A stretch of DNA of 64,000 nucleotides. Source: Roseateles_B sp041913905. Its GTDB lineage: Bacteria; Pseudomonadota; Gammaproteobacteria; Burkholderiales; Burkholderiaceae_C. The translations under genes were made by a program, and so were the position numbers. Location of the stretch: positions 80,209 to 144,208 of the forward strand of contig JAYSEK010000010.1 in the NCBI GenBank assembly GCA_041913905.1, in the 5' to 3' direction. The notes beneath the pieces were generated by a model, which was not told the DNA's origin, ran no database searches, and worked only from the letters and a program-made list of their open reading frames with translations. Each line of letters starts with the position of its first letter. The stretch's first letter is position 1. Below are positions 8,737-16,719 of this stretch, piece after piece.

Positions 8737-9396
8737 ATGAAGCTCCTGCTCGATTTCCTGCCGCTGATCCTTTTCTTCGGTACCTTCAAGATCGCCGAAT
8801 CGCACAAGGCCGCCGCGGCGGCCTTTGCCTCCTCGCACTTCGGTTTCATGGTGTCCGGCGGCACGGTGGGGCCCGAGGAGGCGCCCGTGCTGCTGGCGAC
8901 ACTGGTCGTGATGATGGCCACGCTGGTCCAGGCCCTGATCATCAAGCTGCGGGGGCACAAGATCGACCTGATGCTGTGGATCAGCCTCGCCCTGGTCGTG
9001 GTGCTGGGCGGTCTGACCGTCTGGCTGCACGATGAGACCTTCATCAAATGGAAGCCCACCGGCCTCTACTGGGGCATGGCGGCGGTCTTCCTGATCAGCG
9101 ACTTGGTCTTCGGCAAGAACCTGCTGCGCGGCATGATGGAAAAGGACGTGCAACTGCCCGACTACGCCTGGCGGCGCATGAACTGGGGCTCGGTGCTTTT
9201 CTTCGTCGTGCTGGGCCTGCTCAATCTTTACGTTGCTTTTCACTACCCCACCGCCACCTGGGCCAACTTCAAGGTCTTCGGTGTGACGGGCCTGTTCGTG
9301 CTCTTCACGCTGGGTCAGGGCGTCTACATGAGCCGCCACATCATCGAGCCGGCCCAGGCCGGCAATGACGGCGCCAAGCAGGAGCTGCCCCAATGA
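8737..9396 (+). CDS. yciB: Inner-membrane septation protein A (YciB family)
   Basis: A 219-residue integral membrane protein with about five hydrophobic helices and the family signature at the N-terminus (LDFLPLILFFGTFK). It also has the conserved block KPTGLYWGMAAVFLISD and NLYVAFHYPTATWANFKVFG near the C-terminus. YciB is linked to cell-envelope synthesis at the division site. The gene overlaps bolA by 4 nt, a common arrangement in this order. Confidence 0.92.
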   Translation: MKLLLDFLPLILFFGTFKIAESHKAAAAAFASSHFGFMVSGGTVGPEEAPVLLATLVVMMATLVQALIIKLRGHKIDLMLWISLALVVVLGGLTVWLHDETFIKWKPTGLYWGMAAVFLISDLVFGKNLLRGMMEKDVQLPDYAWRRMNWGSVLFFVVLGLLNLYVAFHYPTATWANFKVFGVTGLFVLFTLGQGVYMSRHIIEPAQAGNDGAKQELPQ

Positions 9397-9671
9397 ACGA
9401 CACGCCGCGCGCCTCGACGGCGCTGATCGAGCAGCGCCTGCGGGAAGGCCTGCAGCCCGAGCACTTGGAAGTCCTGGACGACAGCGCCCAGCACGCCGGC
9501 CATGCCGGCGCGCGCGAAGGCGGGCACTACACGGTGCGCGTGGTCAGCGAGCGCTTCAGGGGTCTTACGAGGGTCGCGCGCCACCGGCTCGTATATGATT
9601 TGATGGCTGAGCTGATGCGTCAGGGCATTCATGCACTGGCCATCGATGCCAAGGCTCCGGGAGAACCCTGA
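9393..9671 (+). CDS. bolA: BolA family protein
   Basis: A 92-residue small protein with the BolA fold. The N-terminal helix is IEQRLREGLQPEHLEVLDDS, followed by the conserved HYTVRVVSERFRGLTRVARHR stretch and a C-terminal helix with GIHALAIDAK. BolA proteins bind monothiol glutaredoxins and Fe-S clusters and affect envelope and stress responses. It follows yciB with ATGA overlap and is ended by a strong terminator 12 nt downstream. Confidence 0.92.
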   Translation: MNDTPRASTALIEQRLREGLQPEHLEVLDDSAQHAGHAGAREGGHYTVRVVSERFRGLTRVARHRLVYDLMAELMRQGIHALAIDAKAPGEP

Positions 9672-9683
9672 GCCACACCGAAT

Positions 9684-9722
9684 GGCGCCCCGGACCGGCA
9701 GGTCCTGAGGGCGTCTGTTTTT
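9684..9722 (+). terminator. Rho-independent terminator after yciB-bolA
   Basis: GGCGCCC (9684-9690) pairs with GGGCGTC (9709-9715, one G-T pair), and an inner stem GGACC/GGTCC surrounds a GGCA loop. The stem is followed by TGTTTTT. This insulates the parvulin gene from yciB-bolA. Confidence 0.85.
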
Positions 9723-9732
9723 ATCCGAAGCT

Positions 9733-9749
9733 CACCGCGTAACGCGGTG
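9733..9749 (+). other. 5' hairpin upstream of the parvulin gene
   Basis: CACCGCG and CGCGGTG form a perfect 7-bp stem with a TAA loop, about 65 nt before the start codon. No T-run follows, so it is more likely a 5' leader or operator element than a terminator. Confidence 0.4.
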
Positions 9750-9814
9750 TTTCACTGTTAGTAGAGTACCGGCGGCGTGATCGCCGGTGGCGTCTGTTGA
9801 AAGGCCCAATGTCC

Positions 9815-10615
9815 ATGAAGAAGATTGTGCTCGCCGCCTCGATCGCGGCCCTGACCGCAGCCCTGGCTCCTCTGTCGGCCAGCGCGCAGAACATCGCGAC
9901 GGTGAACGGCAAGGCCGTGCCCAAGGCGCGTGTGGACCAGCTGATCGAACAGGTCACCAAGAACGGCCAACCCCGCAGCCCCGAGCTGGAAACGCAGGTC
10001 AAGGACGAAGTGGTCCGCCGTGAGATCTTCATCCAGGAAGCCGAGAAGCGCGGCATTCCCGCCAGCGCCGACTACAAGGCCCAGATGGAGCTGGCTCGCC
10101 AGATGATCCTGATCCGCGGCCTGATGGAAGACTTCAAGAAGAAGAACCCCGTCTCCGATGCCGAAGCGCAGAAGGAATACGACCAGTTCAAGGCGGCCAA
10201 CAGCGGCACCGAGTACCGCGCCCGCCACATCCTGGTCGAGAAGGAAGACGAGGCCAAGGCCCTGATCAAGCAGCTCAACGGCGGCGCCAAGTTCGAGGAC
10301 CTCGCGGCCAAGAACTCCAAGGACACCGGTTCTGCGGCCAACGGCGGCGACCTGGACTTCGCCAACCCCAACAACTTCGTGCCCGAGTTCTCCAAGGCCA
10401 TGACCGCGCTGAAGAAGGGCGAGATGACCCAGGAGCCGGTGAAGTCGCAGTTCGGCTACCACATCATCAAGCTGGAAGACACCCGCGAAGCCACCTTCCC
10501 GGCCTTCGACGACGTCAAGGCCCAGATCAAGCAGCGCATCGAGCAGCAGAAGATGGGCGAGTTCCAGCGTGAGCTGGTGGGCAAGGCGAAGACCGACTAC
10601 AAGTTCGCCCAGTGA
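9815..10615 (+). CDS. Secreted peptidyl-prolyl cis-trans isomerase, parvulin (PpiC) type
   Basis: A 266-residue periplasmic foldase. Residues 1-24 are a Sec signal peptide (MKKIVLAASIAALTAALAPL...SASAQ). A SurA/PrsA-like helical N-domain follows to about residue 125. The parvulin core runs from ARHILVEKEDEAKALI to GYHIIKLEDTR, with NGGDLDF and FGYHIIK blocks. ATG 9815 has AAGG 10 nt upstream; ATG 9809, two codons earlier, is nearly as plausible. It likely assists folding of secreted or outer-membrane proteins. It is a monocistronic unit bounded by terminators. Confidence 0.92.
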   Translation: MKKIVLAASIAALTAALAPLSASAQNIATVNGKAVPKARVDQLIEQVTKNGQPRSPELETQVKDEVVRREIFIQEAEKRGIPASADYKAQMELARQMILIRGLMEDFKKKNPVSDAEAQKEYDQFKAANSGTEYRARHILVEKEDEAKALIKQLNGGAKFEDLAAKNSKDTGSAANGGDLDFANPNNFVPEFSKAMTALKKGEMTQEPVKSQFGYHIIKLEDTREATFPAFDDVKAQIKQRIEQQKMGEFQRELVGKAKTDYKFAQ

Positions 10616-10656
10616 GCTTGAGTGCCCCTGGCGCTGCGGCGGCAGCGCTGTGAAGG

Positions 10657-10681
10657 ACCCGGCCTGGTGCCGGGTTTTTTC
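10657..10681 (+). terminator. Rho-independent terminator of the parvulin gene
   Basis: ACCCGGC (10657-10663) and GCCGGGT (10669-10675) form a perfect 7-bp stem with a CTGGT loop and continue into a run of T to 10680. Confidence 0.92.
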
Positions 10682-10751
10682 ATGGCTCTTTGCGTGCAAG
10701 GCAATGGTCGCCAGGTGCTTGTTCCATGCCGGCCGCCTAGCCTCATGAACC

Positions 10752-10770
10752 AAGGCGCAAAGCGCCTTTT
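10752..10770. terminator. Hairpin at the end of the T2SS-like operon
   Basis: AAGGCGC-AAA-GCGCCTT is a perfect 7-bp stem, 18 nt beyond the stop of the last minus-strand secretion gene. The T-run lies on the plus-strand side, so as a minus-strand terminator it is imperfect. Confidence 0.45.
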
Positions 10771-10787
10771 CATGGGCTCACGGGGGC

Positions 10788-11321
10788 TCATGGCGTCAGC
10801 GTCACCGGCCATGTCGACTGCGCCGAGGCCTGGCCGGGCACGCCGGCCACGCTGCGCAGCTGCAGCAGCTCCCAGGGCCGGCGGGCATCACCGGCATTGA
10901 GGGCCTCGATGTACTTCAGCAGCTCGTCCTGGCTGGTGAATTCCAGCTCGATCGTGACTTTGCCTTCCTGTGCGGCCACATCCAGCCGGGTCAGGCGAAC
11001 GCCGGGCCGCAGGCTGGACTCCAGCGCATGCAGGACGCCCTGCCAGGGGAACGCCGCGGTCCGCCACAGCTGCTCGGCCTCCTTCTGGTAGGGCTTGGGC
11101 GCCCGGGCCGCCTCCAGCGCCTGCTGCTGCCGGACGCGCAAGTCCTGCTCGCGGGCCTGCTGGCGGGCGCGCTCCAGGCGCAGGGCCTGCAGCGTCTGGT
11201 AGTCCTGCCAGCTCAGGGCGGCCAGGGCGAGCGTGGCGGCGACAGCGGCCAGGCTGAACAAGGCCACCACGCGCTGGCGCCAGGGCGAGGGATCCGCGAA
11301 GGACAGGTGCAGGGCGTGCAT
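10788..11321 (-). CDS. PilN-like inner-membrane assembly protein of the T2SS-like cluster
   Basis: A 177-residue bitopic protein with a short cytoplasmic N-terminus (MHALHLSFADPSPWRQRV), one membrane helix (about residues 18-38, ALFSLAAVAATLALAAL), a Glu/Arg/Gln-rich coiled coil (40-85), and a small periplasmic ferredoxin-like domain (LTRLDVAAQEGKVTIELEF...). This matches the PilN/GspL C-terminal architecture, but sequence identity was not testable here. The ATG overlaps the stop of the PilM-like gene by 1 nt (TGATG). It is last in the operon and probably bridges the cytoplasmic PilM-like protein to the PilO-like and PilP-like partners. Confidence 0.7.
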   Translation of the reverse strand: MHALHLSFADPSPWRQRVVALFSLAAVAATLALAALSWQDYQTLQALRLERARQQAREQDLRVRQQQALEAARAPKPYQKEAEQLWRTAAFPWQGVLHALESSLRPGVRLTRLDVAAQEGKVTIELEFTSQDELLKYIEALNAGDARRPWELLQLRSVAGVPGQASAQSTWPVTLTP

Positions 11322-12022
11322 CAGGACTCCTGGCGAACGTAGGGGCCCAGCGCGAGGCCGTCCTGGAGAGGCGCTTGGGCGGGAACGGCACCGGCCACGT
11401 CGAGCACGAACAAGGGCGCGACAGAACCGGACAGGGGGCCCAGGGAGAACTGCAGACGCCGATAGCTGGCCATCGCAGTCATGGCCTCGTGCGATGGCGT
11501 GAGACTGCTGGCCTGCGTGAAGCCGGCGCCTTCGCCTGCCAGCAGAGTCAGGCTGTCGCAGTCCTGGATGGCGATGCAGGCAGTGTCCGGTGCACGCTGG
11601 AGCTGATGGTTCAGGGCGGCCATCCACCAGGGCGCCAGCGTCCGCACACTCAGCGTGGACAGCGCGGCCTTGATCGAGTCCAGCACGGCAGCGTCCATGG
11701 CCATGCCGATCACCGGCTCGCCCTTGCGCCCCCCGTGCCACTGCACCCGCACGGGTCCGTCAAAGCCGCAGGCACGCTGGGCGAAGGCCGCCATCGCCCG
11801 CTGCCGCTCGACCTCGGACTTCAAGGCGGCCGGCACCGGCATGACAAAGGGCCGGCAAAGGCCGCCACTGAGCCACACCCGCACGGCGGCCCGCCTGGGC
11901 AGGGCCGCGGCCACCTTGGCCAGGCATAGCAGGGACGCTTCCCAGGCGTCCGTGCCATGCGCTGCCTCAGCCGAAGCTCCGCGAGCGAGCATCACCGCGC
12001 GCGATCCAAGGTAGAGATCCAT
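11321..12022 (-). CDS. PilM/GspL cytoplasmic domain-like protein
   Basis: A 233-residue protein without membrane segments or signal peptide, starting MDLYLGSRAVMLARG. Position and size fit the actin-like cytoplasmic domain of GspL/PilM that docks the ATPase, but the sequence is divergent and motifs are weak, so the call rests mainly on context: it lies between gspE and the PilN-like gene, 4 nt after the gspE stop. I chose ATG 12022; a GTG at 12046 would overlap gspE by 20 nt. It would couple ATPase motion to the inner-membrane platform. Confidence 0.6.
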   Translation of the reverse strand: MDLYLGSRAVMLARGASAEAAHGTDAWEASLLCLAKVAAALPRRAAVRVWLSGGLCRPFVMPVPAALKSEVERQRAMAAFAQRACGFDGPVRVQWHGGRKGEPVIGMAMDAAVLDSIKAALSTLSVRTLAPWWMAALNHQLQRAPDTACIAIQDCDSLTLLAGEGAGFTQASSLTPSHEAMTAMASYRRLQFSLGPLSGSVAPLFVLDVAGAVPAQAPLQDGLALGPYVRQES

Positions 12023-12026
12023 CGGA

Positions 12027-13619
12027 TCAGAGCCAGCCCACGACACGCTTGATCTCCTCGGCGCTGCTCACCCCCGCCAGCACCATGCGGGCCGATTGCC
12101 GGGCCAGGCTGGTGCCCCCCTGCCGCGCGACGTGCTCGCGCAGGGCCGACACAGGCTGCTGGCCCGTCACCAGGTCACGGAATCCATCGTCCAGCACGTG
12201 CACCTCGGCAATGACCAGGCGACCACGGTAGCCTGTGCCGCTGCAATGGTCACAGCCGCACACCTCAGGCACGCTGGCGGCTGCCAGGCCCAGGCCCTGC
12301 AGCCATTCCCGCTCGCGCTCCGAGGGCGGCCGCGCGCCCACGCAGTGCGGGCACAGGCGACGCACCAGCCGCTGGACGACGACGCCATTGAGCGAAGCCA
12401 TGAAGCCGAACATGTCCAGCCCGAAATGGCGGAAGCGCCCCGTGACGTCGAAGATGCTGTTGGCATGGACCGTGGTGAAGACCTGGTGGCCGGTCAGTGC
12501 CGACTGCACGGCGATCTCCGCGGTCTCGGCGTCCCGGATCTCCCCCACCAGGATGCGGTCCGGATCATGGCGCAGGATGGAGCGCAGTCCCTTGGCAAAG
12601 GTCAGGCCCTTGCGCTCGTTGACCGGGATCTGCAGCACGCCGGGCAGCTCGTACTCCACCGGGTCTTCGATGGTGATGATCTTCTCCAGCCCGGTGTTGA
12701 TCTCCGACAGCGTGGCATAGACGGTGGTGGTCTTGCCGCTGCCGGTCGGGCCGGTGACCAGGAGCATGCCGTGGGGCAGCTCCGCGAGCTCGCGGATCCG
12801 GCGCGCGCTGTCGGCATCGAAGCCGAGCAGGTCCAGGCTGACGGCGGACTGCCGCCCGCGCAGCTGGGCCTTGTCGAGCAGGCGCAGCACCGCATCCTCA
12901 CCGAACACGCTGGGCATGATGGAGACACGCAGGTCGATCGGCCCCTCGCGCATCGGGAAGCGGAAACGCCCGTCCTGCGGCATCCGGGTCTCGGTGATGT
13001 CCAGCTGGGCCATCACCTTGATGCGCGAGATCACCTCCGCGGCCCGCTGCACGTCGTCCAACTGCGCAAAGGTGCGCATCACGCCATCCTGCCGCAGCTT
13101 GACGACCACGCCACCACGGCCGCATTCGAAGTGAATGTCGCTGGCACCTCCCTTGAAGCCTGCCTCGATGGCCTCGTCCACGAAGGCCACGACCGGGCCC
13201 GCTGCCTCGCGGCGGCCTGGCACCAGGGGCTCCTGGGCGGACGGTGCAGAGGCCAGCCATTGCTGCAGCAGCGCACCGCTGGCGGCGCGCAGCTCCGGCA
13301 GCTCGCCCAGTGCGGCGGTGGCCTGCCGCACGACGGCGTCGTCCCAGGGATCGGCCATGGCCAGGCGCCAGGCGCCGCGCCCGGCCATGCGCAGCGGCAC
13401 GCAGCGCCAGCTGTGGCAGCGCTCCAGCGCCAGCAGGCTGAAGTCGGCGGCCCAACCCTCCGTGCTCAGCAGCGGCGCCACGCCAGCCTCCGCCTTGAGG
13501 CGCTGCTGCAGTGCCTGTGGATCGCCCTCGGCGCGCAACAGGGCGTCCAGCACGGTCCCGGCACCCGCCTGGTGCTGGCGCCTGGCCGCCTGCAATTGTT
13601 CAATCAAGGACACTGACAC
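12027..13619 (-). CDS. gspE: Type II secretion / type IV pilus assembly ATPase GspE
   Basis: A 530-residue hexameric secretion ATPase. An N-terminal GspE-N-like domain occupies about residues 1-140. The catalytic core follows, with DIHFECGRGGVVVKLRQDG, RMPQDGRF, Walker A GPTGSGKTTT, the Asp box ITIEDPVE, Walker B ILVGEIRD and the His box TTVHAN. The zinc-binding tetracysteine module is intact (CPHC and CDHC about 35 residues apart). It starts with GTG 13619 behind AGGAGG. It powers pseudopilus assembly through GspF. Confidence 0.92.
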   Translation of the reverse strand: MSVSLIEQLQAARRQHQAGAGTVLDALLRAEGDPQALQQRLKAEAGVAPLLSTEGWAADFSLLALERCHSWRCVPLRMAGRGAWRLAMADPWDDAVVRQATAALGELPELRAASGALLQQWLASAPSAQEPLVPGRREAAGPVVAFVDEAIEAGFKGGASDIHFECGRGGVVVKLRQDGVMRTFAQLDDVQRAAEVISRIKVMAQLDITETRMPQDGRFRFPMREGPIDLRVSIMPSVFGEDAVLRLLDKAQLRGRQSAVSLDLLGFDADSARRIRELAELPHGMLLVTGPTGSGKTTTVYATLSEINTGLEKIITIEDPVEYELPGVLQIPVNERKGLTFAKGLRSILRHDPDRILVGEIRDAETAEIAVQSALTGHQVFTTVHANSIFDVTGRFRHFGLDMFGFMASLNGVVVQRLVRRLCPHCVGARPPSEREREWLQGLGLAAASVPEVCGCDHCSGTGYRGRLVIAEVHVLDDGFRDLVTGQQPVSALREHVARQGGTSLARQSARMVLAGVSSAEEIKRVVGWL

Positions 13620-13628
13620 GCCCCCTCC

Positions 13629-14840
13629 TCATCCCACGCCGCTGGCCACATCGAAGATGGGCATGTACATCATCACCACCAGCCCCCCCACCAGCAGTGC
13701 GACGGCCAGCAGCAGCACCGGCTCCACCAGGCGCGTGCTGCGCTCGATGAAGGTGGCGAAGTTCTGGCCATGCCGCTCGGCGATGGTCTGCAGGATGCGA
13801 TCGAAGTTGCCCGTGCGCTCCCCGACGGCCAGCAGCCGCCGGGACACGGTGTCGGTCAGCCCGGCATCACCGAAGGCCGTCGAGACCCGTTGCCCGCGCG
13901 CCAGCGCGGCCTCGGCCGCCAGCACCCGTTCGCTCAGGCCCTCGCCCAGGTCCAGCGTCGCGCTGAGGCGCAAGGCTTCGTCCAGGGCATAGCCGCCGCG
14001 AAACATCAGCGTCAGCGAGTGGTAGAGCTTGGCCAGCAGGAACTCCTCCCACTGCCTTCGCAAGGGCCCGATGGCGCCCAGCAGCCGCAAGGCCAGGCGG
14101 CGCAGCAGGCCGCTCCGCCAGGCCCAGACCAGGCCGGCGAGCAAGGCGCCCAGCACGGCCAGCACCTGCAGCAGCCGGCCCTGCAGCAGGCGGCTCAGGC
14201 CCAGCAGCAGCTCAGTCATCCCGCTGTGCTGGCCATGCAGCCCTGTGTAGATCTGCGAGAAGCGCGGCACCACGAACAGCAGCAGGAACAGGCTGATGAC
14301 CGTGCCCAGCCCCACCACCATCGCCGGATAGATGGAGGCGCTGACCAGCTGCTTGCGAAGGCGCTCGATCATCTCGTGATAGCTGAGGTAGTCGTCAAGT
14401 GCGTCCACCAGATTGCTGGTGCGCTCGCTCGCCCGCACACCGGCGATCAGCACGGCAGGGAAACCGCCGGTGGCCTGCATGGCCTGGGACAAGGCCTGAC
14501 CCTCACGAAGCCCGGCCAGGAGCTGCTCGTGCATCTGCGCCCGTGCCTGGCCCATCACCTGCGCCAGCATCTGCGTGTTCAGGGTCTCGACCGCCTCGAC
14601 CACCGTCATGCCGGCCATCAGCAGGGTGCGCAGCTCGCGGGCCCACCAGGCCACGTCCAGCCGGCCAGCGACCCGCTTACCGCGGGCAGGCTTCAGCGCC
14701 TGGGCCGACAGCAGCACCTCGGGGCCCTGGGCAAATTGCGATTCGAGGGCTGCCAGCGAATCCGCCACCAGCGTGCGCTCGCTGACCAGGGCGGTCTGCG
14801 GGTCAAAGACGCGGATCTGGAACTGCATGGGAGGACTCAT
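13629..14840 (-). CDS. gspF: Type II secretion / pilus inner-membrane platform protein GspF
   Basis: A 403-residue polytopic platform protein with the two repeated GspF domains (about residues 65-190 and 270-395), each followed by hydrophobic helices. Family motifs are ELRTLLMAGMTVVEAVETL, SASIYPAMVVGLGTVIS, FLLAKLYHSLTLMFRGGYALDEAL and GERTGNFDRILQTIAE. It sits between gspG and gspE with short gaps, in the usual E-F-G neighbourhood though in reversed order. It binds GspE and the pseudopilins. Confidence 0.9.
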   Translation of the reverse strand: MSPPMQFQIRVFDPQTALVSERTLVADSLAALESQFAQGPEVLLSAQALKPARGKRVAGRLDVAWWARELRTLLMAGMTVVEAVETLNTQMLAQVMGQARAQMHEQLLAGLREGQALSQAMQATGGFPAVLIAGVRASERTSNLVDALDDYLSYHEMIERLRKQLVSASIYPAMVVGLGTVISLFLLLFVVPRFSQIYTGLHGQHSGMTELLLGLSRLLQGRLLQVLAVLGALLAGLVWAWRSGLLRRLALRLLGAIGPLRRQWEEFLLAKLYHSLTLMFRGGYALDEALRLSATLDLGEGLSERVLAAEAALARGQRVSTAFGDAGLTDTVSRRLLAVGERTGNFDRILQTIAERHGQNFATFIERSTRLVEPVLLLAVALLVGGLVVMMYMPIFDVASGVG

Positions 14841-14870
14841 CAGGCGAAGACATGGGCTTGAGGCGTGACT

Positions 14871-15305
14871 TCAAGGGGCTTCGATGTCGGCATCATCACC
14901 AACACCGCCCGGCGCCCGATCACGCCCCAGGCTGGACAGGTCGAAATCATGGCCCTTGCTGCCGGGCTGGCGGTACTGGTAGGGCGTGCCCCAGGGGTCC
15001 AGAGGCACGGCGCCTTTCAGGTAGGGTCCGCGCCAACGGGCTTCGCCGCCAGGCGCCTGCACCAGGGCCTGCAGGCCTTCGGCCGTACTCGGGTAGCGGC
15101 CCACGTCGATGCGGAAGCCCTGCAGGGCCTTGTCGAGGGCATCGATCTGCGCGCGCGCCGTCGTGACCTCCGACTTCGAGAGCTGGCCCACGAAGCGCGG
15201 CGCCACGATGCCGGTGAGCAGGCCGATGATGAGGATCACCACCAGCAGCTCCAGCAGAGTGAACCCTTTGGGTGGCGACGCAGCCGTCCTGTGTTGACGA
15301 TTCAT
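14871..15305 (-). CDS. gspG: Major pseudopilin GspG
   Basis: A 144-residue prepilin. A 14-residue basic leader ends in KG, then FTLLELLVVILIIGLL with the conserved Glu at +5. The GspG hallmark blocks are present: GRYPSTAEGLQALV, WRGPYLKGAVPLDPWGTPYQY and a C-terminal acidic DFDLSSLGRD region for calcium. ATG 15305 overlaps the stop of the preceding pseudopilin (ATGA). It forms the body of the periplasmic pseudopilus after cleavage by a prepilin peptidase, which is not encoded in this window. Confidence 0.93.
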   Translation of the reverse strand: MNRQHRTAASPPKGFTLLELLVVILIIGLLTGIVAPRFVGQLSKSEVTTARAQIDALDKALQGFRIDVGRYPSTAEGLQALVQAPGGEARWRGPYLKGAVPLDPWGTPYQYRQPGSKGHDFDLSSLGRDRAPGGVGDDADIEAP

Positions 15306-15817
15306 GGTGTGGCGGGCTCCTGCGGTCCGAATTTCCAATCGCGGTAGTGCGCTGCCGGCAACAGCTGCATCCCCCCGCCCAGCTCGACCGGCTGCTGGCG
15401 CAGCGGGCGTTCCTCGCTCTGGCTGTAGACGGCGCAGATGCGCCCCTTGGCATCGCGCACCAGGCCCCAGGCCTGGCCCGGCTGCATGGGGTCGGGATAC
15501 AGCCGCCGCAGGTGGCGCGTCAGGCCGATGAAGCGGCTGTCGTTGGTCAGGTCTTCCAACGCGAGCGGGCATTCCTTGGCCAGGCCTGGCGAGGCATCCC
15601 GGTAGGCCTGCAACGCCAGCGCGTAGAGGCGGCCCACGCGCAGCAGCTCGGTCTCCCGTTCGCGCTGGGTCTGCTGGGCCCACAAGGGTCCCGCCGCGGC
15701 CATGCCCAGCCCCAGCAATGCCACCAGCACCAGCAAGAGGACGAGGGTGAAGCCCGTTTGCTGCGCCCGGCGGCACAGGGATGGAACCCAGGCACCGGAG
15801 CGCTCACCAGCTCGCAT
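15302..15817 (-). CDS. Minor pseudopilin-like protein lacking Glu+5
   Basis: About 171 residues. A leader with RR and QQTG precedes FTLVLLLVLVALLGLGMAAAG, the N-terminal helix of a prepilin. The residue at +5, almost always Glu, is Leu. The rest is a globular domain with LYPDPMQPGQAWGLVRDAKG and one pair of cysteines (AKECP and GRICAV). I chose ATG 15817 (14-nt overlap with the preceding pseudopilin); an ATG at 15850 is also open. Loss of Glu+5 is a known feature of tip pseudopilins of the GspK type, although this protein is shorter than GspK. Confidence 0.75.
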   Translation of the reverse strand: MRAGERSGAWVPSLCRRAQQTGFTLVLLLVLVALLGLGMAAAGPLWAQQTQRERETELLRVGRLYALALQAYRDASPGLAKECPLALEDLTNDSRFIGLTRHLRRLYPDPMQPGQAWGLVRDAKGRICAVYSQSEERPLRQQPVELGGGMQLLPAAHYRDWKFGPQEPATP

Positions 15818-16214
15818 AGCGGCTCCCGTCACTGGCGACACCTGCCGCACCGCTGCGCACGTCCTGGATGCCGCCTCCGGCCGGGAGCGCTGCGTTTACC
15901 GGGCCTTGAACAGGCGCCTGGACCTGCACCCAGGTGTCTGCACGTCCGGTCACCGGGTCCACGGGCAAGGCGCGCAGGTAGCGCCGCGCCACCAGCTCGT
16001 CCAGCGCGCCGGGATAGCGGCCCTGGTCGGCATGGAACTGGTCGATGGCCAGTCGCAGGGCCTGGAGGTCGTGCTTCAGCGCCAGGTCCCGCGCGTGGTC
16101 CAGGTGCTGCACATAACGGGGCGCCGCGATGGACAGCAGCAGCCCGATGGCCGCCAGCACCACCAGCAGCTCGATGATCGTGAAGCCCCGGGGGCGTGCG
16201 CAAGTCCTGCTCAT
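15804..16214 (-). CDS. Minor pseudopilin (type II secretion-like)
   Basis: A 136-residue prepilin with leader MSRTCARPRG followed by FTIIELLVVLAAIGLLLSIAAP; Glu+5 is present. The globular part has GRYPGALDELVARRYLRALPVDPVTG, similar in style to GspG-family repeats, and ends in a glycine-rich tail. AAGGGG lies before ATG 16214. It is 7 nt from the preceding pseudopilin gene. It could be a second GspG-like or a GspH/I-position subunit; family assignment within the pseudopilins is uncertain. Confidence 0.8.
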   Translation of the reverse strand: MSRTCARPRGFTIIELLVVLAAIGLLLSIAAPRYVQHLDHARDLALKHDLQALRLAIDQFHADQGRYPGALDELVARRYLRALPVDPVTGRADTWVQVQAPVQGPVNAALPAGGGIQDVRSGAAGVASDGSRYASW

Positions 16215-16221
16215 CGCCCCT

Positions 16222-16707
16222 TCACCATTGGCTCAGCGGAACGCCGTTGAGGCCCACGCCAGACGCCCGCGAGTAGACGTCATAGACCTCCTCACCGGGC
16301 CGTGGCTTGTCGGCTTCCGAGGCATAGCCCCGCAGCCCCCAGGTCTGTTCGGCGGGCAGCTGGGGATCGGCAAAGGGATCGCGCGGCACCTTGCGCAGGA
16401 AGCGCAGCAGCTCGCCCTGGTGTCCGGCCCGCTGGTCTTCATGCGCCCGGGCCAGCTCGTTCAGGTTCGCAGGAAACGGCGGCCCCTTGCTGGCCACCAC
16501 GATGGCGCCCTGCTCGCGCGCCAGGCGGTAGCTGTCGATGGCATCTCGGATTTCCCATAGCGCGCGGCGCAACTCGCGCTCCCGCTCGCGCTGCACGGTC
16601 ATCTCGGCCAGCGGCATGGCCAGGCCGGCGAGCAGGCCCAAGAGGGCGAGCACGACCAGCAGCTCCACCAGCGTGTAGCCCTTGATGAGAGACGGCCTGG
16701 ATTTCAT
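16222..16707 (-). CDS. Pseudopilin (type II secretion-like)
   Basis: A 161-residue prepilin: leader MKSRPSLIKG, then YTLVELLVVLALLGLLAGLAMP with Glu+5. Aromatic Tyr at +1 replaces the common Phe. The soluble part contains an RERERELRRALWEIRDAIDSY helix, FPANLNELARAHED, LRKVPRDPFADPQLP and TWGLRGYASEAD, a GspG-like layout. It is the first pilin after gspD, 12 nt from its stop. It is likely a structural or minor component of the same pseudopilus. Confidence 0.82.
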   Translation of the reverse strand: MKSRPSLIKGYTLVELLVVLALLGLLAGLAMPLAEMTVQRERERELRRALWEIRDAIDSYRLAREQGAIVVASKGPPFPANLNELARAHEDQRAGHQGELLRFLRKVPRDPFADPQLPAEQTWGLRGYASEADKPRPGEEVYDVYSRASGVGLNGVPLSQW

Positions 16708-16719
16708 GCGCCCTCTGCG

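Noticed and set aside
12027..14840. Twitching motility (PilB/PilC/PilT) assignment for the ATPase and platform genes
   Set aside because: No PilA, PilD or PilT gene is adjacent, GspG hallmark blocks are present, and the secretin lacks AMIN domains.
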